This document shows, piece by piece, positions 18,622 to 27,905 of a DNA stretch of 64,000 nucleotides (the stretch's first letter is position 1; each line of letters opens with the position of its first letter). The notes beneath the pieces are model-generated. The model was not told where the DNA came from. It did not search any database and was given only the letters and a program-made list of their open reading frames with translations. A program made the translations under genes and the position numbers. The DNA comes from Pseudoalteromonas luteoviolacea B = ATCC 29581 (lineage in GTDB: Bacteria > Pseudomonadota > Gammaproteobacteria > Enterobacterales > Alteromonadaceae). The stretch covers positions 1 to 64,000 of the forward strand of contig CAPN01000010.1 in NCBI GenBank assembly GCA_000333235.1. Direction: 5' to 3'.

Positions 18622-19878
18622 TTACGCGTATACTGGGAATTTAGCACAAATTGCTTTTACCTTTTCACGCACATTAAGTTGCACTGACTCATCACCCATA
18701 TTATCTAGGATGTCACAGATCCAACCTGCCAGTTCACTTGCTTCTGCTTCTTTGAAGCCACGACGAGTGATCGCTGGAGAGCCGATACGTAGCCCTGAAG
18801 TTACGAATGGTGAACGAGGATCATTTGGCACTGAGTTTTTGTTAACCGTAATAAAGGCATTACCCAGAGCAGCATCTGCATCTTTACCTGTAATATCTTT
18901 CTTAATTAGGTCTAACAAAAAGAGATGATTATCTGTTTTACCTGAAACAATATCAAAACCACGTGATTGCATTACCGCAACCATCGCTTGAGCGTTTTTC
19001 ACTACTTGCTGTTGATATGTCGTAAATTCTGGTTCTAATGCTTCTTTAAATGCAACTGCTTTTGCTGCAATTACATGACATAAAGGACCACCTTGGCCAC
19101 CAGGGAAAACAGCACTGTTTAGCTTTTTATAAATGTCTTCATCACCACATGCAGACAAAATTAAGCCACCACGAGGACCTGCTAATGTTTTGTGTGTAGT
19201 CGTGGTGACAACATGTGCATGTGGCAGCGGACTTGGGTAAATACCTGCAGCCACAAGGCCTGCAACGTGGGCCATGTCGACGAGTAGGTAAGCGCCGACT
19301 TTATCTGCAATTTCGCGGAACTTAGCCCAATCCACAATACCAGAATACGCAGAGAAACCACCGATGATCATCTTTGGCTTGTGTTCTAATGCAAGCGCTT
19401 CAACTTGAGCATAATCGATTTCGCCCGTTTCGGCGTTCAAGCCATATTGAACCGCATTGTATGACTTACCAGAGAAGTTAACATGTGAGCCATGAGTCAA
19501 GTGACCACCGTGCGCTAGACTCATACCCAATACTGTATCATGAGGTTGAAGTAGCGCTTGGAAAACCGCTGAGTTTGCTTGAGAACCTGCGTGCGGTTGT
19601 ACGTTTGCGTAATCACACTTGAATAATTCGCATGCACGATCAATGGCAAGTTGCTCAACCACGTCAACGTGCTCACAACCACCGTAATAACGCTTACCTG
19701 GGTACCCTTCTGCATATTTATTGGTTAACTGTGAACCTTGCGCTTCCAATACGCGTGGGCTGCAGTAGTTTTCAGATGCAATTAGCTCAATATGGTCTTC
19801 TTGACGAGCTGTTTCTGCTTGGATTGCAGCAAATAACTCTGGATCAAAATCAGCAATATTCATGCTACGTTCTAACAT
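18622..19878 (-). CDS. glyA: Serine hydroxymethyltransferase
   Basis: A PLP enzyme of about 418 residues that interconverts serine and glycine while charging tetrahydrofolate with a one-carbon unit. The PLP lysine lies in [14 protein letters not shown]. Other hallmarks are [35 protein letters not shown] and [14 protein letters not shown] start at the ATG at 19878 ([12 protein letters not shown]), which matches E. coli GlyA (MLKREMNIADYD) and has AGGAG upstream; the frame is open six codons further. A possible promoter on the minus strand has -10 TACAAT (19917-19922) with a poor -35 (TAGTCA) 17 bp upstream. Confidence 0.96.
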   Translation of the reverse strand: MLERSMNIADFDPELFAAIQAETARQEDHIELIASENYCSPRVLEAQGSQLTNKYAEGYPGKRYYGGCEHVDVVEQLAIDRACELFKCDYANVQPHAGSQANSAVFQALLQPHDTVLGMSLAHGGHLTHGSHVNFSGKSYNAVQYGLNAETGEIDYAQVEALALEHKPKMIIGGFSAYSGIVDWAKFREIADKVGAYLLVDMAHVAGLVAAGIYPSPLPHAHVVTTTTHKTLAGPRGGLILSACGDEDIYKKLNSAVFPGGQGGPLCHVIAAKAVAFKEALEPEFTTYQQQVVKNAQAMVAVMQSRGFDIVSGKTDNHLFLLDLIKKDITGKDADAALGNAFITVNKNSVPNDPRSPFVTSGLRIGSPAITRRGFKEAEASELAGWICDILDNMGDESVQLNVREKVKAICAKFPVYA

Positions 19879-20092
19879 GGGGTCTCCTAGGTACACGTAT
19901 GGTATGAAAAGCAGTATTGTACGCGCAAATTCATCTGTTGACTACGCAAAGACGGCGCGTCCGGCGTGAACATATTTAATCAAGGATTGAAAAAAATTCA
20001 CAGTCTTTTGACAATGATATTTTCTAATTTAAACATTATTATTTTTTATATAATACAGAGTTATAATTAATTTTTTAAATGTAAATCTATAT

Positions 20093-20118
20093 AACCAAGA
20101 TACCTACAGCGGTATCTT
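20093..20118. terminator. Hairpin downstream of thrC
   Basis: A perfect 10-bp stem (CCAAGATACC/GGTATCTTGG) with a six-base loop lies 45 bases after the thrC stop. The T-run that follows on the minus strand is weak. Its core resembles a hairpin at 31108-31135, so it may be a mobile or repeated terminator unit. Confidence 0.5.
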
Positions 20119-20162
20119 GGTAGAAAGTAAGCAATACAAAAATAAATCTCAGCGTTTAGCTA

Positions 20163-21455
20163 CTATAAACCTACGTTAAGCTTCTGATAAACCGCTTGCT
20201 TTAATTTTGCGTAATCTGCCGTTATCGACTCAGCTAAGCATGGTTTGGCTAAGGCATCAGACAGAGCTGGCGGTAGTGGAATATTAGTACCTAATACCTT
20301 GTCGACTGATTCTTTAAATTTTGCCGGGTGTGCTGTCGCTAAGAAAATTTCAGTTCCATCACCTTGCTCATCTTGTTTTAAACCTTGATAGGCGATTGCC
20401 GTATGAGGTTCAGCCAAATAGCCTTCAACATGCAGTGCTTTCATTATTTCTGTCGTAGAAGTTTCACTTACTGAACGTGAAAAGAAATTATCTTTTGCAT
20501 ATAAGCCATCCACCAGCATCGCTTCAACTCGAGGCCAGTTATTCGGTTTACTCACATCCATTGCGTTCGATAAAGACTCTTTGGTTGTGTTTGGTTGCCA
20601 CTCGTTGTCTTTAAGATAACGTGGCACAGTATCATTTTGGTTCGTTGTTGCGCTCAATCGAGCTATCGGTAACCCTATTACGGCAGCAATCATTGCAGCA
20701 CAAACATTACCAAAGTTTCCGCTCGGCACCGAAATGTGAACCTTCTCGCGCTCCAATTTGGGTAATTGTGATACTGCTTCAAAGTAATAACAAACTTGCG
20801 CCATTAAACGGCTTATATTGATCGAATTTGCTGAATTAAGCCCTAAAGTTTTCTTCAGTTCATCATCCAAAAATGCTTCTTTCACCAATGCCTGACAATC
20901 ATCGAAACTGCCTTTTACTGAGTAACAATGAATGTTATTACCAAGCGTCGTGAAGAGCTTTTGTTGTGCGAGTGAAATTTTCCCTTCTGGATATAAAATC
21001 ACGACATCCACGTTAGGCTTATTGTAAAAGGCATGAGCAACCGCTGCACCCGTATCTCCGCTAGTTGCAGTTAAGATAGTGACTCGTTCACCTTCACTAA
21101 ATAAACTGATGCATTCAGCCATAAAACGCCCGCCAAAATCCTTAAACGCAAGAGTTGGACCGTGAAATAGTTCAAGACAATAGGTGTTGTTTTTTACTTT
21201 GACCAATGGAGCTGGAAAATTAAATGCACGTGTCACCATCTCATTCACAACACTTGCAGGCAATTCATCACCAATCAAATGCTTAAGAATTACCGCACTG
21301 CGCGTTGCAAAAGGTAAATCGAGTAGCTCATCCACTTTATCAAGCTTACTTAAGTTGGTAGGAAAAAAAACTCCTTGTTGACGTCCAAGACCTATCTTTA
21401 CTGCTTCAACAAACGACACCTGTTGGCTCGCATCTTTTAAATTGACTAACTTCAT
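20163..21455 (-). CDS. thrC: Threonine synthase
   Basis: The 430-residue PLP enzyme converts O-phosphohomoserine to threonine. The PLP-lysine segment is HGPTLAFKDFGGRFMA, and TATSGDTGAAVAHAFY and VPSGNFGNVCAAM bind the cofactor phosphate. It is the last gene of thrLABC; ATG at 21455 has AAGGAAC upstream, and thrB ends 12 bases before it. Confidence 0.96.
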   Translation of the reverse strand: MKLVNLKDASQQVSFVEAVKIGLGRQQGVFFPTNLSKLDKVDELLDLPFATRSAVILKHLIGDELPASVVNEMVTRAFNFPAPLVKVKNNTYCLELFHGPTLAFKDFGGRFMAECISLFSEGERVTILTATSGDTGAAVAHAFYNKPNVDVVILYPEGKISLAQQKLFTTLGNNIHCYSVKGSFDDCQALVKEAFLDDELKKTLGLNSANSINISRLMAQVCYYFEAVSQLPKLEREKVHISVPSGNFGNVCAAMIAAVIGLPIARLSATTNQNDTVPRYLKDNEWQPNTTKESLSNAMDVSKPNNWPRVEAMLVDGLYAKDNFFSRSVSETSTTEIMKALHVEGYLAEPHTAIAYQGLKQDEQGDGTEIFLATAHPAKFKESVDKVLGTNIPLPPALSDALAKPCLAESITADYAKLKQAVYQKLNVGL

Positions 21456-21467
21456 TTTTCGTTCCTT

Positions 21468-22394
21468 TTACAGTGCACGCGTGCCAGCGTTATCTAGTTT
21501 ACAAATGTGGCTAAAACCATGTTCGTTTAAGTAATTATCTTTAAGCCACTGTTCGCACTGTGTTGCTTTCTCTATATTGTCACAAATTGCGAATAACGTC
21601 GGACCGGCACCTGAAATACTCACTAATTTCGCCCCTATTTTTGGTAACGCGTGCTTCGCCTGTGCAAAGCCAGAAATGAGCTCCGCCCGATACGGCTCTG
21701 CAACATCGTCACGCATGATCTCGAGTGCTTCATCAAAACGCTGTGTACTCATCAATGCAACAAAGGTGCTTAAACGTTGCGCGAATTCTACGCTCTCGTG
21801 CATCGATAATTGTTTGGGCAACACTGAACGAGCTTTCGCCGTATTAAGCGCAAATCCAGGATACGCCACCACATAAAACCATTTGTCACTAACAGGAAGT
21901 TCAATCGCGCGATTAGGCACCAGTTCAGCCGTCAGTTGCAAGCCACCTAAATAGCACGGAGTAATATTGTCATAGTGACGACCACCAGACACTTTGCCTT
22001 CGAAATCAGCCATCAGCTCAATCATTTCAATCTGACTAAGTTGAGTTTGCGCGAAGGCATTTAACGCAGCAAACGTTGCTACGACTGAGCAAGCACTCGA
22101 ACCGAGCCCCGATCCGATTGGCAATCGTTTTTCCAGCGTGAGCTTTACAGCAGGCATACTTGGGCAGACTAATTCACGAAAATGTGCGAGACACTGATAC
22201 GCCAAATTTTCTTCTGCAGCACTTGGCAAAAACTCGGCGTAATGACCAACACAAGCAAACTGGTCAATCGCTGCAGCTTCGGCATGCACGACATCACCGA
22301 GTAAGCTACCATCAAGAGGCGCCAAGGCTGCACCTAGAGAATCAAAGCCGACGCAAAAGTTTCCTATGGAGGCCGGAGCATACATACTAATCAT
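21468..22394 (-). CDS. thrB: Homoserine kinase
   Basis: The 308-residue GHMP kinase phosphorylates homoserine. It has YAPASIGNFCVGFDSLG at the N-terminus, the ATP-binding loop LPIGSGLGSSACSVVA and the C-terminal KLVSISGAGPTLFAI. It lies 8 bases after thrA, with AGGA upstream of its ATG. Confidence 0.96.
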   Translation of the reverse strand: MISMYAPASIGNFCVGFDSLGAALAPLDGSLLGDVVHAEAAAIDQFACVGHYAEFLPSAAEENLAYQCLAHFRELVCPSMPAVKLTLEKRLPIGSGLGSSACSVVATFAALNAFAQTQLSQIEMIELMADFEGKVSGGRHYDNITPCYLGGLQLTAELVPNRAIELPVSDKWFYVVAYPGFALNTAKARSVLPKQLSMHESVEFAQRLSTFVALMSTQRFDEALEIMRDDVAEPYRAELISGFAQAKHALPKIGAKLVSISGAGPTLFAICDNIEKATQCEQWLKDNYLNEHGFSHICKLDNAGTRAL

Positions 22395-22402
22395 GATAAG
22401 TC

Positions 22403-24820
22403 CTACCGAGTTTGAGTTTTAAGAATATCAGCGAAAACCCCGGCTGAGGTCACTTCGGCACCCGCACCATAACCACGGATCACAAACGGACGGGGTTGAT
22501 AATATTGGCTTAATATTGCTAATGCGTTTTCACCATCTCGGATACTATAAAGTGCATGTTGCTTATCGACCGCTTCGATCCCTACACGACACCGCCCCTT
22601 TTCAATCGTACCTACATAACGTAACACCTTGCCCTCACTCGCTGCTGATTGCACTCGATCCACAAAGGCAGCGTTTAATTGAGGTAATTGAGTCAGAAAA
22701 TCTTCGACTGATGAGCCTTTTGCAAATTCCACAGGTACAACGGGCTCAACATCAATGTCATCAAGCTCAAGCGCCAAGCCAGATTCACGAGCAATAATCA
22801 ATAATTTACGGGCCACATCAGTACCTGATAAGTCGTCGCGAGGATCAGGCTCGGTAAACCCTAAACTTTTTGCTTTTTCCGTTGCATCAGAAAGAGATAA
22901 GCCGTCTTCGATAGCACCAAACATATACGATAGGCTTCCGGAAAGAATACCATTAAATGAAAGTAGCTCATCACCTGCACCAAACAGAAGTTGCAGGTTA
23001 TCGAGCACCGGCAAACCGGCACCAACGTTGGTTTCATACAAGAACTTACGACGCGTAGACAAAGCGGCTGCTTTTAACTCTTTGTAATAATCGAAGCTGC
23101 TGGTATTCGCTTTTTTATTCGCCGCAACCACATGAAATCCCGCCCTTAAGAAAGACGCATATTGATCGGCAAGATACTGCGAAGAGCTGCAATCGACTAA
23201 AACCGGGTTTATCAGATGGTTTTGTTTAACAAATTGCTCAACTCGCGCCAAGTTAAATGGCTCGGTTTGCTCTGCAAGTTGTTCTTGCCACTGTTCAAAA
23301 CAAATTCCATCTTCAGAAAGCAAACATTGCTTTGAATTCGCTACACCATAGAGGTTGAGTTTGACATTGCGAGCTTCTAACCAAGCTTGTTGCTTTTGCA
23401 ATTGCTTGATGAGTTCCTTACCGACCAAACCTACACCGAGTAAAAACACATCAATGGATGGGATATGAGTAAAGAAGTTCTCGTGACACACTTTTACCGC
23501 ATCATTGCACAAGGCGCCATCGACAACAGCTGAAATTGCACTTTCTGTCGAGTCCTGAGCAATTGCAACGATGTTCACTTGCGCTTGTGCAAGTGACGCG
23601 AAAAACTTCGCTGCTAAACCTTTATGGGCTTTCATATTGTCACCAACTAAGGTAACAATCGCTAAATCACGTTGTACATTAATAGGCTCAATAAGCCCAG
23701 CTTGAGATTCAAGAACAAACGCTTGCTGAAGGGCGTTTAAAGCAAGATTTAAGTCACTTTCATGAACACAAAAACTAATACTAAATTCACAGGATGATTG
23801 AGTAATAAGTACAATCGATACATTATCATTAGCCAATGCGCTAAATACGCGCGATGCCATGCCCACTTTTCCCTTCATACCAGGGCCTGAAACAGTTAAC
23901 ATCGCTAATTTCTCTAAGCTAGAAATCGCTTTAACTGTCTCATTGCCTTGACGTTCATGACTTATCATCGAACCTGGCGCATCTGGATTATGGGTATTTT
24001 TGATTTCACATGGAACGCCTGTTTTTGCGCATGGCAAAATCGTTTTTGGATGTAACACTTTAGCACCGAAATACGATAACTCCATCGCTTCCTTATACGA
24101 AAGCCAGTTGATTTTACTAGCTTTTTTGATAAAGCGAGGGTCCGCATTGTACACTCCATCCACGTCAGTCCAAATCTGACAGACTTCTGCTTGCAAACAT
24201 GCCGCCGCGATTGCTGCCGAGTAATCCGAGCCATTGCGACCGAGGACGCTAAGCTCCCCTTGATTATTTTGACCAGTAAAACCTGGCATGATGTAGTAAT
24301 CGAAATGATGTTGCTGTAATTGTCGACGAAAGGCGTCTTTACTCGCGATTAAATCCACTTCAGCTTCTAAATGGCATCCGCTTGTCACAATGCATTCTGT
24401 CGCTTCTAAATAATAGGCATTGTTTACGCCTAACATAGTGTGCATTAAAGCCACACTGACGCGTTCACCAAAACTCATGATGTAAGCTCGAACTTGATCA
24501 GGACATTGCTTAAGTAACTTAACCCCAGCCAGTTTGTCTGCTAGTTCATTAAAATTTGGCCATTTAGTGACTTCACCAAACGAAGCCGTTACTTGACCTC
24601 TCAAGCCTTCTGCACGCTCAATGAGTGTCTGCCATTGCGCACTATAGTCTTGTCCTTTTTCAGCTAGCTGCGCTAAGTTCACCAAATGATCAGTCATCCC
24701 TCCGGGTGCAGAAAGCACAATGAGTGACTCAGGGCCTGCATAAGACAATATTAATTCTTTTACTTTTGATAAACAGGAATAATCCGCTAAGGACGACCCG
24801 CCAAACTTTAAGACTCGCAT
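22403..24820 (-). CDS. thrA: Bifunctional aspartokinase I / homoserine dehydrogenase I
   Basis: The 805-residue fusion catalyses the first and third steps from aspartate to threonine. The aspartokinase part starts MRVLKFGGSSLAD and has GRNGSDYSAA. The central ACT domains (about 300-450) bind threonine for feedback inhibition. The dehydrogenase part begins VFLLGVGLVGKELIKQLQ (NAD(P)-binding) and includes GILSGSLSYMFG and EPDPRDDLSGTDVARK. Length is close to E. coli ThrA (820). GAGGAAC precedes the ATG. Expression is controlled by the attenuator directly upstream. Confidence 0.97.
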   Translation of the reverse strand: MRVLKFGGSSLADYSCLSKVKELILSYAGPESLIVLSAPGGMTDHLVNLAQLAEKGQDYSAQWQTLIERAEGLRGQVTASFGEVTKWPNFNELADKLAGVKLLKQCPDQVRAYIMSFGERVSVALMHTMLGVNNAYYLEATECIVTSGCHLEAEVDLIASKDAFRRQLQQHHFDYYIMPGFTGQNNQGELSVLGRNGSDYSAAIAAACLQAEVCQIWTDVDGVYNADPRFIKKASKINWLSYKEAMELSYFGAKVLHPKTILPCAKTGVPCEIKNTHNPDAPGSMISHERQGNETVKAISSLEKLAMLTVSGPGMKGKVGMASRVFSALANDNVSIVLITQSSCEFSISFCVHESDLNLALNALQQAFVLESQAGLIEPINVQRDLAIVTLVGDNMKAHKGLAAKFFASLAQAQVNIVAIAQDSTESAISAVVDGALCNDAVKVCHENFFTHIPSIDVFLLGVGLVGKELIKQLQKQQAWLEARNVKLNLYGVANSKQCLLSEDGICFEQWQEQLAEQTEPFNLARVEQFVKQNHLINPVLVDCSSSQYLADQYASFLRAGFHVVAANKKANTSSFDYYKELKAAALSTRRKFLYETNVGAGLPVLDNLQLLFGAGDELLSFNGILSGSLSYMFGAIEDGLSLSDATEKAKSLGFTEPDPRDDLSGTDVARKLLIIARESGLALELDDIDVEPVVPVEFAKGSSVEDFLTQLPQLNAAFVDRVQSAASEGKVLRYVGTIEKGRCRVGIEAVDKQHALYSIRDGENALAILSQYYQPRPFVIRGYGAGAEVTSAGVFADILKTQTR

Positions 24821-24840
24821 TATTTATGTTCCTCATTCCA

Positions 24841-24881
24841 AAAACAAAAAAAGGCCTGTGTTCGTAGTGAACACAGGCCTT
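24841..24881 (-). terminator. Attenuator of the thr operon
   Basis: AAGGCCTGTGTTC (24851-24863) pairs perfectly with GAACACAGGCCTT (24869-24881) across a 5-base loop, giving a 13-bp stem followed on the minus strand by a T-run (24841-24852). It sits between the thrL leader peptide and thrA, the position of the classic attenuation terminator. Starvation for threonine or isoleucine would stall ribosomes in thrL and prevent it forming. Confidence 0.9.
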
Positions 24882-24907
24882 TTTTGAATACGCAACGACC
24901 TATGCCA

Positions 24908-24970
24908 CTATCCAGATTGGATGGTGGTGGTAATAATAATGGTGGTGGTATTCAATAATTCTTTTTTCAT
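24908..24970 (-). CDS. thrL: thr operon leader peptide
   Basis: A 20-codon frame reads MKKELLNTTTIIITTTIQSG and stops with TAG. Six threonine and four isoleucine codons in a run of ten match the logic of E. coli ThrL, which senses charged tRNA-Thr and tRNA-Ile. It ends 27 bases before the attenuator stem. A perfect -35 TTGACA lies on the minus strand at 25004-25009, but I cannot point to a good -10. The frame was too short for routine gene calling. Confidence 0.9.
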   Translation of the reverse strand: MKKELLNTTTIIITTTIQSG

Positions 24971-25053
24971 AGCCTGTCTAGACTGCCGTAAAATCGCACA
25001 AGCTGTCAAGCGTAAAAATTAAGATAGATTATGTGAATTTTTCATGATGAAGT

Positions 25054-25419
25054 TTAACGAATGCCAAATTTATGCAAAACAGCCAGTAACGTATCGGTTT
25101 TTACCGGTTTTTCAATAAAGTCTAGCACACCTAATGCTGCAACTTTTGCTTTCATTTCGGTTTGAATATCTGCAGAAATGACAACAACAAAACACTCTAT
25201 TTTCTGTTCTCGGATCCCTTCGAGGACACCAATACCATCAACAATAGGCATCGTTAAATCTAAACAGACTAGGTCGATCTGTTTTTCACTAAGCAAAGCA
25301 AGCGCCTCTGCTCCATGATGAGCTTCGCAAATATTAACATCGAGCGAAGCTTGCAAGCATCGCTTAACTTGCTTTCGCGCTACGGTTGAATCATCACATA
25401 CCAGGACGGAATAACTCAT
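25054..25419 (-). CDS. Single-domain CheY-like response regulator
   Basis: The 121-residue protein is just a receiver domain. D9 and D10 form the acidic pocket, D54 (LVCLDLTMP) is the phosphorylation site, and K104 (FIEKPVK) the conserved lysine. It has no DNA-binding or enzyme output, so it must act by protein contact. It diverges from the histidine kinase gene 530 bp away, which has no receiver of its own, and is its most likely partner. A role in chemotaxis is possible but not shown. Confidence 0.88.
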   Translation of the reverse strand: MSYSVLVCDDSTVARKQVKRCLQASLDVNICEAHHGAEALALLSEKQIDLVCLDLTMPIVDGIGVLEGIREQKIECFVVVISADIQTEMKAKVAALGVLDFIEKPVKTDTLLAVLHKFGIR

Positions 25420-25949
25420 TGTCGTTTCTTTTACCCTAAATACCGTTTGGTATTCAACAAACTGACGTTGCTACGTGGAATTGACCTACTCATTACAAAA
25501 AGTATCATTCAAATTCCTCCTTTAGTCTGCAATAGCTTAGTAATGTACTTGGTATATACCCAATCTACTTGAAGATGCGTGACTTCGGCAAGCATTTACA
25601 GCTGTTTCCGCTACGTTGTTAAGTTAATTTAAAAGGTGCTTGCATTAGCGTGCCTAGTATTGAAAATACGGTAAAGCTCTAAAATAGGCTTCTTCAAGTT
25701 ATTTGGGTATATATACAAAACTCAAGCTATAATTGCGCTGATTGTTTTTCTTGATGGCGTTAACCTGCTTACTAACATCTTATACCATAGGTCGCAAATC
25801 TAAGTTAAGCGTTTCGACTGAGTTATTCGATAAACTCACTTAGATAGTGAATTAATTCCATTATATTTATTTATTTTTAACGGTTTATTGGCTAAGTTTA
25901 TAGTCAGAGAAAAAGCGTTGAACTTATTTTGAGGAGCACGCGTTCGTTC
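25420..25949. other. Divergent intergenic region with an inserted repeat element
   Basis: This 530-bp gap holds the 161-bp inverted-repeat element at 25553-25713. The rest is AT-rich sequence carrying the divergent promoters. No convincing short gene was seen. Confidence 0.5.
25553..25713. repeat. MITE-like element, copy 1 (terminal inverted repeats)
   Basis: The left end is TATATACCCAATCTACTTGA followed by AGATGC. The right end read in reverse complement is TATATACCCAAATAACTTGA followed by AGAAGC. About 22 of 26 bases match. The 110-bp interior is non-coding. Related elements lie at 29310-29444 and 31710-31770, and interior blocks (GATGC-TGA-TTC-GC, ATTT-CAGC, GTTTC) are shared between copies 1 and 2. 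Confidence 0.7.
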
Positions 25950-27713
25950 ATGCTACAAAAAAGCCTATCAAAAAAGCTACTGACTAACGTGCTTTCGGTT
26001 TACTTTTTACTAACATTTGTAGTGACGTGCGGTCAAGTCGTCGCTGAGTATGTTAATACTAAAGACTATATCCGCAACGAGCTGACTATGCTGCAAAAAA
26101 CATTCAGCCGTAGCCTTACGCGCGCCATTTGGGAATTAAATACCAAACAAACCGTCACAACAGCCGAGGGCTTGTTGGCTATCCCGATGATCGAAGGCAT
26201 TATTGTACGTGACGATAGTGGAGAAATTATCTCTCAACTTGGTCGTTCACTTGATATTCACGAGTTGTATAGCCAACAATTAGTGCAAGAAGAGGCCATC
26301 ATAGAAGATACACCATCCGGTTTGTTTGGTTATACGTTTCCGCTTATTTTTGAATTTTCCGGTCGAGCCACTCAAGTCGGCGATGTCACGTTATTTTCAA
26401 GTCGAGAAGTTGTGTTTAGTCGCATTATGATCTCCATTTATTTTCTTATCGGTAATGCGATGATCAAAACGACTTTTTTAATTATCTTATTCTTAATCGC
26501 GTTTAGAAAATTACTCACCGAACCATTGTCACAGCTAACTGAACAAATTGAAGATTTTGAATTAGATAATGTAGAAGGCCACCGGATTGAACTCGATACG
26601 ACAGAACGCAACGAACTGAAAGTGATGGAAGAAGCGTTTAATAAACTTATCGACAAAATCGCCGAATACCGTAAAAAGCTCGACCAAACACAAAAAGAAC
26701 TCATCATTAGTAACGAAAAGCTCGACCAACACAACCTGCAACTTGAACAAGAAGTTGCCCGTAAAACGTCGAACTTGAGCCAAGCGATGATGGATTTACA
26801 GCAACAAAAATATGAGCTAGAGAAACAAAAACTAACGTTAACAGAAGAAATCGACCGACGCCGACAAACTGAACAAGAGCTTCTTACCAAACAAAAAGAA
26901 CTTGAACGCTACCTAGACGAACTAAATTTAGCTCAGGAGCGATTAGTAGGCTCTGAAAAAATGGCAGCACTTGGTGGGTTGGTCGCAGGGATCACTCACG
27001 ATATAAACACACCTGTTGGTATTGGTGTCACTGCAACCTCGTTTTTACAAGAACGATTAGAGCAAATCGAAGCTGCCTATAAAGAAAAAACATTGTCTCC
27101 AAAGGCGCTAGAAGAGTTCATTCACGATGCAAAACAAAGTACAAGTTTACTGACAACTAATTTGGATAGAGCCAGTGAGTTAGTTGCAAGCTTTAAACAA
27201 ATTGCTGTTGATCAGGCGAGCGAGGCGGTTAGAACCATTAATTTTAAAGAATACTTAGGTGAAGTAATAAAATCGCTACACCCTAAGTTGAAGAAAACGA
27301 AACATCAGATCAACGTCAGCTGTCCTGATGACTTAATCCTAAATCTCCCCGCTGGGGCGATTAGTCAAATCTTTACCAACTTAATTATGAATTCTTTAAT
27401 TCATGGATTTGAAGAAACTAATTTGGGCACAATTGATATTGCCATTACGCAAGACAATGATGATGTTAGAATTATTTACAAAGATAATGGTAAAGGTGTG
27501 AGCAAAGCGCAGCTTGAAAAATTGTTTGATCCCTTCTTTACAACAAAACGAGATCAAGGTGGAAGTGGTTTAGGTACACATATCACATTGAACTTAGTTA
27601 AACAAACGCTTAACGGCGATATTGAAGTCGAAAGTGAGGAAGGTAAAGGATTAACTTACTACATTCGTTTTCCCAAAGACATGCAACATCAAGCGATGGA
27701 AATGTTTAGCTAA
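25950..27713 (+). CDS. Membrane sensor histidine kinase
   Basis: A protein of about 587 residues. It has two membrane helices (about 12-33 and 165-190) around a roughly 130-residue periplasmic sensor region, a HAMP-like linker, a long coiled coil (about 240-335), a dimerisation/phosphoacceptor domain with H350 in GGLVAGITHDINTPVG, and an ATPase domain with the N box LIMNSLIHGF, DNGKGV, FDPFFTTKR and GGSGLGTHI. There is no receiver or output domain. The HDINTP form of the H-box is typical of a large kinase family in marine gammaproteobacteria. I start at the ATG at 25950; a TTG 21 bases upstream overlaps the GAGGAG ribosome-binding site. The signal is unknown. Confidence 0.88.
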   Translation: MLQKSLSKKLLTNVLSVYFLLTFVVTCGQVVAEYVNTKDYIRNELTMLQKTFSRSLTRAIWELNTKQTVTTAEGLLAIPMIEGIIVRDDSGEIISQLGRSLDIHELYSQQLVQEEAIIEDTPSGLFGYTFPLIFEFSGRATQVGDVTLFSSREVVFSRIMISIYFLIGNAMIKTTFLIILFLIAFRKLLTEPLSQLTEQIEDFELDNVEGHRIELDTTERNELKVMEEAFNKLIDKIAEYRKKLDQTQKELIISNEKLDQHNLQLEQEVARKTSNLSQAMMDLQQQKYELEKQKLTLTEEIDRRRQTEQELLTKQKELERYLDELNLAQERLVGSEKMAALGGLVAGITHDINTPVGIGVTATSFLQERLEQIEAAYKEKTLSPKALEEFIHDAKQSTSLLTTNLDRASELVASFKQIAVDQASEAVRTINFKEYLGEVIKSLHPKLKKTKHQINVSCPDDLILNLPAGAISQIFTNLIMNSLIHGFEETNLGTIDIAITQDNDDVRIIYKDNGKGVSKAQLEKLFDPFFTTKRDQGGSGLGTHITLNLVKQTLNGDIEVESEEGKGLTYYIRFPKDMQHQAMEMFS

Positions 27714-27734
27714 TCATAGGCATTACTCTCATTG

Positions 27735-27765
27735 AAATGCGAGGGCTCACCCTCGCATTTTTCCC
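27735..27765 (+). terminator. Terminator after the histidine kinase gene
   Basis: AAATGCGAGGG (27735-27745) and CCCTCGCATTT (27750-27760) form a perfect 11-bp stem with a four-base loop followed by a T-run. Confidence 0.75.
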
Positions 27766-27905
27766 TAATCACGCAGCAAGAATTTACAGCCGTTTAATCA
27801 ATGCTTTGATTGCAGGAAATGCCCTTCCCCTTATCAAAATAAACAACGCGAAATTAACGCCTGTCAAACTAGCTCTGGGGGAACTGCTTATACCTGCAAG
27901 ACGGA

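Noticed and set aside
24917..24951. Trinucleotide-repeat-like stretch GGTGGTGGTAATAATAATGG
   Set aside because: It is the reverse complement of the threonine and isoleucine codons of thrL, not a microsatellite.
26438..26890. 150-codon open frame on the minus strand rich in Ser and Cys
   Set aside because: Antisense of the histidine kinase coiled coil; the Ser/Cys richness mirrors Glu/Gln/Lys codons on the real strand.
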